A DNA stretch of 7,409 nt from Dehalococcoidia bacterium (lineage in GTDB: Bacteria > Chloroflexota > Dehalococcoidia > SAR202 > UBA11138): NCBI GenBank assembly GCA_012270665.1, contig JAAXHY010000336.1, positions 1-7,409 on the forward strand, written 5' to 3'. Shown here in pieces: positions 1 through 5,453 of this stretch (positions within the stretch are counted from its first letter, which is position 1; each line of letters begins with the position of its first letter). A program made the position numbers and the translations under genes. The notes under the pieces were generated by a model. It was not told where the DNA came from. It made no database searches and saw only the letters and a list, made by a program, of their open reading frames with translations.

Positions 1-1132
1 TTACTGCACGATGATGCTAGCGGATATGGGTGCCGACGTGGTGAAAGTAGAAAAGCCTAACGGGGGCGACGACACCCGCCGGATGGGACCTCCGTTTATA
101 GAAGGCGAATCCGCTGCGTTTTTAGGAATCAATCGCAACAAGCGCAGCATCGTCGTGGATCTCAGGTCGGACGAGGGCCGTGAGATAGTCATGGAAATGG
201 CGCGAAGGTACGACGTACTCGTCCAGAACTTTCGCCCCGGTTCACTGGAACGCATGGGACTGGGGTACGAGCAGGTACGAGAACTCAATCCCGCCATGGT
301 GTACTGCACCATCTCCGGCTTCGGCGTAACAGGCCCCTACGCGCGGCGCGGTGGGTTCGACCTCGTAACGCAGGGCATGAGCGGCCTGATGAGCGTGACC
401 GGCCATCCCGACAGTCCGCCGACCAAGGTCGGAGTGCCCGTGTGCGATCTGAACGCGGGAATGTTCGCCGCCATCGGCATTCTGACCGCATATATCAGCC
501 GCCTCAAGACTGGGGAAGGGCAGCACGTGGATACATCGTTGCTGGAGGGCGGAATCGCGTACACTTTCTGGGAGTCGGCCATGTACTTCGCAACCGGCGC
601 TGTACCTGGGCCGAAGGGCAGCGCCCACCGGCTGACAGCCCCGTACCAGGCGTTCGAGACTTCTGACGGGTACGTAAACGTCGGGGCCGCGAACTAGGCC
701 AACTGGGAACGGCTGTGCGTGGCCATTGGGCGCGACGAACTGGTCTCGGATACCAGGTTCGTCGAACCCAAGGACAGGATGAACAATCTGGACGCATTGA
801 TTGCGACCCTGGAACATACCTTCTCGCAGAAGTCCTCCGAGTACTGGCTTGACGCGCTCGATGCCGCGGGCGTGCCCGCGGGCCCGATATATGATATCCA
901 GCAGGTGTATGATGACCCGCAGGTGCGCGCTAGGGAGATGGTAGTTGAGACCGAGCATCCCGTCGCGGGACGTACCAGCAACATTGGGATACCGATCAAG
1001 CTGTCCGAGACGCCGGGCCGGTTCCAGAGGCCGGCGCCAATCTTGGGCCAACACACTGACGAGGTACTTAGAGAACTGGGACACACTGACGAGGAGATTG
1101 CCGTCTTTCGCTCTGAGGGTGTGGTCGCATAG
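1..1132 (+). pseudogene. Class III CoA-transferase (CaiB/BaiF family), 5'-partial and interrupted by an in-frame stop
   Basis: The reading frame is open from the window edge (first full codon at 2) and opens with YCTMMLADMGADVVKVEKP, the usual first beta-alpha unit of CaiB/BaiF enzymes, so about 20-25 residues lie outside the window. Family landmarks follow in order: NRNKRSIVVDL, the NFRPGSLERMGLGYEQ helix, YCTISGFG, the catalytic-Asp motif CDLNAGM (Asp codon 446-448), TGEGQHVD, and the C-terminal half ending in GHTDEEIAVFRSEGVVA. The 231 codons before TAG 695-697 and the 144 after it are in one frame, and homology runs straight through (VGAAN-stop-ANWERLC). Members of this family make a CoA thioester by transferring CoA from a donor acyl-CoA to a free acid, working as interlocked dimers. 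A truncated product would lack the C-terminal part, so I infer loss of function unless the stop is a sequencing error. The substrate is unknown. Confidence 0.87.
695..697 (+). other. In-frame amber codon splitting the CoA-transferase
   Basis: TAG lies in the frame that is otherwise open from 2 to 1129. One C-to-T change from CAG (Gln) explains it, and Gln fits the family pattern before the ANWERLC helix. This same gene and the next CoA-transferase both end in TAG, so general reassignment of TAG to an amino acid is unlikely. A GTG at 719 could in theory restart translation, but it has no good Shine-Dalgarno and would begin in the middle of the domain. Confidence 0.85.
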
Positions 1133-1159
1133 TCGTGGGCGACGGGTATATCATCCCCG

Positions 1160-1188
1160 TTGACTACGCTCGCGCGCGGTTATAGGAT
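1160..1188 (+). promoter_or_regulatory. Candidate sigma70-type promoter for the 1225 gene
   Basis: TTGACT (1160-1165, 5 of 6 to the -35 consensus) and TAGGAT (1183-1188, 4 of 6 to the -10 consensus) are separated by exactly 17 bases in the gap between two co-directional genes. Transcription would begin near 1195, giving a leader of about 30 nt before the Shine-Dalgarno at 1211. An overlapping TATAGG at 1181 would leave only a 15-base spacer. This is a match by eye only; readthrough from the preceding gene is equally possible. Confidence 0.4.
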
Positions 1189-1210
1189 TCCGTAGTTATT
1201 CAACAGGTTT

Positions 1211-1216
1211 GGGGAG
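1211..1216 (+). promoter_or_regulatory. Shine-Dalgarno site for the 1225 CoA-transferase
   Basis: GGGGAG stands 8 nt before ATG 1225. This supports that ATG, which also places the family's opening LEGIRVVDFSWIVAGP motif at residues 6-21 as expected. Confidence 0.6.
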
Positions 1217-1224
1217 CAGTCCGT

Positions 1225-2448
1225 ATGCGCAAGCACGCCCTGGAAGGCATTCGTGTAGTGGATTTTTCGTGGATCGTCGCGGGCCCGACCTGCACGCGCA
1301 TCCTGGCCGACTTTGGCGCCGAGGTCATCCGCGTCGAGTTCGAGTACTCCATGGACTACACTCGCGGAATGTATGCGGCAGACGGAAACCCTAACGCGAG
1401 CGGTATGTTCAACAACCTCAACCGCAACAAGCTCAGCGCTACCCTTAACGTTCTTCACCCACGCGGAACGGCGATAATCCATAACCTCATATCCGCCTCG
1501 GACATAGTGGTCGAGAACTTCAGCGCGACAGTCCTGGAACGCTGGGGGCTGGATTACGAAGCGCAACGTTCCATACGCCCCGATGTCATCTATCTCAGCC
1601 TGTCCGGGTTCGGACACTCCGGGCGTGACAAGGAATACGTCACCTGGGGCCCGACCGCCCAGGCGCTCTCCGGCCTGACGTACATGTCCGGCCTGCCCGG
1701 AGAGGAGCCCGCCGGATGGGGATTCTCCTACATGGACCATACGGCGGGATACTACGGCGCGATGGCCTGCGTCATGGCTTTGCGCCACCGCAACCGCACT
1801 GGCGAGGGACAGTGGATAGACCTCTCACAGGTCGAGTCCGGCATGGCGCTGACCGGAACCGCCATGCTGGACAGGACGGTCAACGGACGTCCTTTCAGAC
1901 GGGAGGGCAACCCGCCCGGCAATCGTTCGCCGCATCCGCGTGTCGCTCCCCACAACACCTATCGTTGCGCGGGCGAAGACCAGTGGTGCGCGATTACTGT
2001 ATTCGATGACGAACAATGGGCATCATTCGTCGAAGCCATAGGCGCTCCTGAGTGGACATCCGACCCAAGGTTCGATACCAACGACGGGCGATACGACAAC
2101 CAGGACGAGTTGGACGAGTTGATAGAGACCTGGACCTCGCGCCACACGCCGCGCGAGGTGTTCCACAAGCTGCAAGCTGCTGGTGTGATAGCGGGCGCGG
2201 TACAGTCCCCAAGGATAAAGGTTGACGAAGACCCGCAACTCAAACATCGGAACTTCCTGCCCGAAATCGAACACGCCGAACTCGGTAAAGCCAAATTCGA
2301 GGCCCAGCCGATGCGCCTGTCGCGCTCTCCCTGGGAGCTGCGGCGCGCTTCCCCGCTCTTCGGCGAGCATACCGACTATGTGTATGGCGAAATACTCGGA
2401 CTGGATTCAGAGGAGATAGCGGAGTTGATGGTGGAGGGTGTGATCTAG
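1225..2448 (+). CDS. Class III CoA-transferase (CaiB/BaiF family), intact
   Basis: A 407-residue protein of normal family length. It starts with LEGIRVVDFSWIVAGPTCTRILADFGAEVIRVE (quoted here as the segment of residues 6-38; key part VVDFSWIVAGP), followed by NLNRNKLSATLNV, the ENFSATVLERWGLDY helix and YLSLSGFG. The catalytic aspartate is visible as D171 in MDHTAGYY (codon 1735-1737), close to Asp169 of formyl-CoA transferase Frc, and TGEGQWIDLSQVE follows. The second domain (about 240-345) has the YRCAGEDQWCAITV strand and the RNFLPEIEH segment, and the protein ends EEIAELMVEGVI. Family knowledge: reversible CoA transfer through an aspartyl-CoA intermediate, cytosolic, interlocked homodimer or heteromer. 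It is preceded by its own candidate promoter and a GGGGAG ribosome site, and followed within 150 bp by the DNA methyltransferase. A racemase role (AMACR-like relatives) cannot be excluded. Family call is secure; substrate unknown. Confidence 0.93.
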   Translation: MRKHALEGIRVVDFSWIVAGPTCTRILADFGAEVIRVEFEYSMDYTRGMYAADGNPNASGMFNNLNRNKLSATLNVLHPRGTAIIHNLISASDIVVENFSATVLERWGLDYEAQRSIRPDVIYLSLSGFGHSGRDKEYVTWGPTAQALSGLTYMSGLPGEEPAGWGFSYMDHTAGYYGAMACVMALRHRNRTGEGQWIDLSQVESGMALTGTAMLDRTVNGRPFRREGNPPGNRSPHPRVAPHNTYRCAGEDQWCAITVFDDEQWASFVEAIGAPEWTSDPRFDTNDGRYDNQDELDELIETWTSRHTPREVFHKLQAAGVIAGAVQSPRIKVDEDPQLKHRNFLPEIEHAELGKAKFEAQPMRLSRSPWELRRASPLFGEHTDYVYGEILGLDSEEIAELMVEGVI

Positions 2449-2451
2449 GCG

Positions 2452-2544
2452 ATGGATAGGGAGTCCGAAGACATACAGAACTGGGATATGTTCGACCAGT
2501 TTCTGAGCATATCATTTGCCTTTTGTCAGGTTCGAGGGCGGTAA
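2452..2544 (+). CDS. Possible 30-codon ORF between CoA-transferase and methyltransferase leader
   Basis: ATG 2452 lies 3 nt after the stop of the CoA-transferase and runs 30 codons to TAA 2542-2544 (begins MDRESEDIQNWDMFDQ, ends CQVRGR). The only Shine-Dalgarno-like sequence, GGAGGG at 2433-2438, is 13 nt away, which is rather far, so translation would rest mainly on coupling to the upstream gene. I recognise no domain. It may be a chance frame, or a remnant left when the methyltransferase segment arrived. Its stop is one base before the next small ORF. Confidence 0.2.
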   Translation: MDRESEDIQNWDMFDQFLSISFAFCQVRGR

Positions 2545-2545
2545 A

Positions 2546-2608
2546 ATGACTATCGATGCGGAGACAATACAGTTATTGGAAGAACTAAGTGAGCAGCATG
2601 GCGCTTAG
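2546..2608 (+). CDS. Putative 20-codon leader peptide overlapping the methyltransferase start
   Basis: ATG 2546 is preceded by GAGGG (2534-2538) at a 7-nt spacing, the best ribosome site in this region. The 20-codon frame (begins MTIDAETIQLLEEL, acidic and helix-like) ends at TAG 2606-2608, which lies inside the right arm of the inverted repeat and 8 nt downstream of the methyltransferase ATG at 2598. Ribosomes finishing this ORF would therefore open the hairpin and stop next to the methyltransferase start, an arrangement suited to coupled re-initiation. Alternatives: the true N-terminus of the methyltransferase displaced by an old frameshift, the tail of a deleted gene, or chance. Confidence 0.35.
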   Translation: MTIDAETIQLLEELSEQHGA

Positions 2609-2634
2609 TTCTTCGACAGCGCGGCAGACAATAC
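2558..2634 (+). repeat. Imperfect direct repeat flanking the inverted repeat at the methyltransferase start
   Basis: GCGGAGACAATAC at 2558-2570 and GCGGCAGACAATAC at 2621-2634 differ by one inserted C and share an exact 9-bp core AGACAATAC (2562-2570 and 2626-2634). The copies sit 8 nt outside the left arm and 6 nt outside the right arm of the 2579-2614 inverted repeat, so the whole is nearly symmetrical. It could be a multi-site operator or the footprint of a small insertion with a target duplication; I cannot tell which. Confidence 0.5.
2579..2614 (+). promoter_or_regulatory. Perfect 11-bp inverted repeat with the methyltransferase ATG in its loop
   Basis: GAAGAACTAAG at 2579-2589 is the exact reverse complement of CTTAGTTCTTC at 2604-2614, with a 14-nt loop (2590-2603) that contains ATG 2598. 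As RNA, the stem would fold around the start region; the alternative GTG start at 2589 begins on the last base of the left arm. As DNA, it is a dyad of the kind bound by dimeric repressors. No T-run follows the right arm, so it is not a Rho-independent terminator. The function is inferred; the repeat itself is plain in the sequence. Confidence 0.6.
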
Positions 2635-4160
2635 CCAATAGTGGTCCGGAGCGGGAGGCTCTTCGTGAGAAGGGTCAATTTTGGACGCCTGAATGGGTGG
2701 CGGAGGCCATGGTTGGATATGTCGCGCAGAATGACCCTGGCCATATTTTCGACCCGGCCGTGGGAGCGGGGGCGTTCATCCGCGCCGCCAAGAGCATAGC
2801 GGCAGGATCCCACAGTGAAATTAAGTTTCTAGGCGCCGAACTCGATCCGCGAGAGCTGGAGAAAGCGCTCTACAACGGACTGTCGACGGATGACCTCGCC
2901 CATGTCGAGTTAACCGACTTTATTCTTAATCCACCCAAAGGCCCATTCAAGGCTATAGTCGCCAATCCACCTTATATTCGGCACCACCGCCTGTCCACTG
3001 CCATCAAAGAGGAGCTCAGACGCATAAGCGCTAGTACCATCGGTGTGACACTAGACGGACGCGCGGGACTACATATCTACTTCCTGATTCGCGCTCTGAG
3101 TCTATTGGCCAGCCAGGGACGTCTTGCGTTCATCATGCCAGCGGACACTTGCGAGGGCGTATTCTCGGCCACTCTTTGGAATTGGATCGCCAATAAATAC
3201 AGGCTCGACGCCGTAATTACATTCGCCCCGGGCTCGTCTCCATTCCCGAAGATTGATACCAATCCAATCATTTTCATGATTTCCAATAATCCACCTAGAC
3301 AGGACTTCTTCTGGGCCAGGTGCGCTCTAGGCCCGACCAGCGCCTTAAAAAGATGGACTGTTTCAGGTTTTAGAGGCGCCGACGGCGAAGACATCGAAAT
3401 TCACCAGAGAGATTTACTTGAAGGACTAAGTACCGGTCTTTCAAGACCCCCCATGAAGAAGGATTCAACTACCCTGACTCTAGGCGACATGGCCAAGGTG
3501 ATGCGGGGAATCGCTACGGGATGCAATGAGTTCTTCTTCCTGACTCGCGAGAGAGCAGAGAAGCTAAGGATATCCAGCGAGTATCTGATTCCAGCTGTTG
3601 GAAGAACTCGGGATGTACCCGGCGATGAAGTAACCAGCGAGACACTTGAATATCTGGATATGAAAGGCAGGCCCACACTACTTTTTTCGCCTAACGAACT
3701 ATCAAGGGAACATTTCCCGTCCGGCGTCCGGGAATATCTGGACTACGGAGAAAGTATGGGTATCCACGAGAAATCTCTCATCGCTACCAGACGACCTTGG
3801 TACAAGATGGAAACACGCACTCCTCCTCCCATACTTTTCGCCTACCTCGGCCGCCGCAACACTCGATTCATACGCAACCGGGCCGGAGTGGTGCCACTAA
3901 CCGGCTTTTTGTGCGTCTATCCCTACAGGGATGATCAGAAATTCTTAGAACTGCTCTGGCAATCTCTCCAACATTCTCAAACTATCGCCAATCTGTCGCT
4001 AGTCGGAAAATCCTATGGCGGAGGAGCAATCAAAGTAGAACCTAGATCTTTAGAGAAGTTGCCTATCTCCAAAGAAATAGCCTCCTCGCTTGAGTTTGCC
4101 GCCCGCCCCCAAGTAAATCAGACTAAACTCTGGCAACCCAGTAATGTAACCAGAGCATGA
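2598..4160 (+). CDS. N6-adenine DNA methyltransferase, class I SAM-dependent, without visible restriction partner
   Basis: A protein of 520 residues from ATG 2598. It has the motif order of type II gamma-like m6A methylases: motif X GQFWTPEWVAEAM (about 27-39), SAM-binding motif I FDPAVGAGAF (51-60), an acidic motif II AELDP (about 80-84), catalytic motif IV NPPYI (123-127), and a motif around GRLAFIMP (about 174-181). The C-terminal half carries target-recognition features: LGDMAKVMRGIATGCNEFFFL (from about 295) and YGGGAIKVEPRSLEKLPI (from about 473). It should transfer a methyl group from SAM to adenine in a specific DNA site; that site cannot be read. Length and layout resemble stand-alone or type II modification methylases of the PstI/TaqI/Eco57I kind. 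A GTG at 2589 in frame (3 residues longer, with GGAAG 6 nt upstream) is an alternative start. No endonuclease gene lies beside it. The gene is more A+T-rich than its neighbours, which suggests transfer, and its TGA overlaps the next ATG. Confidence 0.9.
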   Translation: MALSSSTARQTIPNSGPEREALREKGQFWTPEWVAEAMVGYVAQNDPGHIFDPAVGAGAFIRAAKSIAAGSHSEIKFLGAELDPRELEKALYNGLSTDDLAHVELTDFILNPPKGPFKAIVANPPYIRHHRLSTAIKEELRRISASTIGVTLDGRAGLHIYFLIRALSLLASQGRLAFIMPADTCEGVFSATLWNWIANKYRLDAVITFAPGSSPFPKIDTNPIIFMISNNPPRQDFFWARCALGPTSALKRWTVSGFRGADGEDIEIHQRDLLEGLSTGLSRPPMKKDSTTLTLGDMAKVMRGIATGCNEFFFLTRERAEKLRISSEYLIPAVGRTRDVPGDEVTSETLEYLDMKGRPTLLFSPNELSREHFPSGVREYLDYGESMGIHEKSLIATRRPWYKMETRTPPPILFAYLGRRNTRFIRNRAGVVPLTGFLCVYPYRDDQKFLELLWQSLQHSQTIANLSLVGKSYGGGAIKVEPRSLEKLPISKEIASSLEFAARPQVNQTKLWQPSNVTRA

Positions 4161-5437
4161 TAAGAGGCACGACGACCCCAATGACCACATCAACTAATGC
4201 TGCCCTCTCGGAGATTACTATACTCGATCTGTGCGATGAGAAGGGGCAGCTTATCGGCAAGTTGCTTGGGGAGATGGGCGCGCGGGTCATCAAGATCGAG
4301 CCGCCTGAAGGGGACAACGCGCGGACTGTCGGGCCGTTTCGCGGTGACGCTCCCGATAAGAACGGCAGTCTGTATTTCTGGGCGTTCAACACGGCGAAGG
4401 AGGGGATTACTCTCGATATCGCCTCTGCTAGAGGCGGTGAGTTGCTTAGGAAACTGGTCGAGAAAGCCGACGTTCTGCTGGAGAGCTACGATCCCGGCTA
4501 TCTCGAATCTCTCGGACTCGGGTACTCGGAACTGAGCGCTATCAACCCCGCGCTGGTGATGACTTCGCTGACCGGGTTCGGACAGGACGGCCCGTACCGC
4601 GACTACAAGACGTCGGACCTGGTGGCGATGGCCATGGGCGGGATCATGCACAGCTGCGGCTACGACGACCTGCCCGGTTCGCCGCCAATCCGTCCTAGCG
4701 GCGGACACGGGTATATTACGGCGTCTCACTACGCCACTATCGGGACTCTCATGGCGCTGAATTGGCGGGACATGACCGGAGAAGGGCAGTACGTGGACGC
4801 TTCCATCCACGAAGCCTGCTCCTGTACTACCGAGGCGGCCATGCCGCTGTATATCTACGGCGGAGACGTAGTACGCCGGCAGACCGGCAGGCATCACGGC
4901 GCGCAGCCCACGCCCAAGACACTCTGCCCAACGGCGGACGACAAGTTCATAAACGTGTTCGCGGTGTTTACGAGTCTCAACCAATGGAAGTTGCTCGTGG
5001 CGTGGATGGACTCCGAGGGCATGGCCGAGGACCTGACCGACGATAAGTACCTGGACATGGCGACCATGCGGGCGCGAACAGGCTACGAGGTGGAACACGC
5101 CTTCGAGGTGGTGAAGAGGTTCATTGCCTCGCACACGGCGGAGGAGATCTACAGGGGCGCGCAGCGGCGCAAATTTCCTTGGGGGATAATTCGGTCGCCG
5201 GACGAGAATCTGGACGATCCGCACTTTGTCGAGGACAGGGGCTTCTTCGCCGAAGTGGAGCACCCCGAACTGGGTGAGACGTACACATACGCGGGTCGGC
5301 CGTACGTCTTCAACAAGACCCCATGGCGAACGTTCAGAAGTCCGCTGCTCGGAGAGCATAATGAGTCTGTTTACAGCGGGGACCTAGGGCTGGATGACGA
5401 GGAGATAGCGCGACTCCGGGCGGAGGGCGTAATCTGA
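4157..5437 (+). CDS. Class III CoA-transferase family protein lacking the canonical catalytic Asp
   Basis: Up to 426 residues. Family landmarks are clear: ITILDLCDEKGQLIGKLL (about 20-37), GARVIKIEPPEGD, LLESYDPGYLESLGLGY (about 107-123), TSLTGFGQDGPY, and TGEGQYVDASIHEA (207-220), with the usual ending EEIARLRAEGVI. When aligned on TGEGQ and the preceding helix, the residue matching D171 of the 1225 paralogue is Y186 (codon 4712-4714, in GGHGYITASHYATIG). I recall that some CaiB relatives with the DLxDEKG opening share a GY-H pattern here, so this may be a subfamily trait, not damage. Function may be a non-catalytic subunit, a different nucleophile, or another acyl-CoA activity. ATG 4157 overlaps the methyltransferase stop (ATGA) without a clear ribosome site; ATG 4181 (residue 9) is a credible alternative start. 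It faces the - strand pair across 16 bp. Confidence 0.88.
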   Translation: MIRGTTTPMTTSTNAALSEITILDLCDEKGQLIGKLLGEMGARVIKIEPPEGDNARTVGPFRGDAPDKNGSLYFWAFNTAKEGITLDIASARGGELLRKLVEKADVLLESYDPGYLESLGLGYSELSAINPALVMTSLTGFGQDGPYRDYKTSDLVAMAMGGIMHSCGYDDLPGSPPIRPSGGHGYITASHYATIGTLMALNWRDMTGEGQYVDASIHEACSCTTEAAMPLYIYGGDVVRRQTGRHHGAQPTPKTLCPTADDKFINVFAVFTSLNQWKLLVAWMDSEGMAEDLTDDKYLDMATMRARTGYEVEHAFEVVKRFIASHTAEEIYRGAQRRKFPWGIIRSPDENLDDPHFVEDRGFFAEVEHPELGETYTYAGRPYVFNKTPWRTFRSPLLGEHNESVYSGDLGLDDEEIARLRAEGVI

Positions 5438-5453
5438 CTTCCGTACAGTTCAC

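Noticed and set aside
242..1084. A 280-codon open frame on the - strand opposite the first CoA-transferase
   Set aside because: No family motif and it spans the antisense of conserved CaiB segments, so it is a composition artefact.
719..1132. The C-terminal fragment as a separate functional gene starting at GTG 719
   Set aside because: The frame and homology continue directly from the upstream part, and the GTG lacks a good ribosome site and begins mid-domain.
1140..1162. Short hairpin (7-bp stem with one G-T pair, 9-nt loop) after the first CoA-transferase
   Set aside because: No T-run follows and the stem is weak, so it does not support a Rho-independent terminator.
1163..1196. ACTACG and CGTAGT inverted repeat with a 22-nt loop overlapping the candidate promoter
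   Set aside because: Only 6 bp and a long loop; too likely by chance to call an operator.
2510..2547. Promoter-like boxes before the methyltransferase (TATCAT 2510-2515; TTGTCA 2523-2528 with TAAAAT 2542-2547)
   Set aside because: TATCAT has no partner -35 at a normal distance and the TTGTCA/TAAAAT pair has only a 13-base spacer. A promoter may exist but I cannot support one.
2505..4160. Target-site duplication bounding the whole methyltransferase segment (GAGCAT at 2505-2510 and 4153-4158)
   Set aside because: Only 6 bp are shared and the flanks do not agree, so it is no evidence for a defined insertion event.
4190..5359. A 389-codon open frame on the - strand opposite the 4157 CoA-transferase
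   Set aside because: It is a shadow of a GC-rich real gene: no recognisable motif, rich in Arg, His and Val, and the + strand frame carries clear family signatures.
5438..5453. Possible bidirectional terminator in the convergent gap
   Set aside because: The 16-bp gap holds no inverted repeat or T-run; terminators, if any, must lie inside the gene ends or act through Rho.
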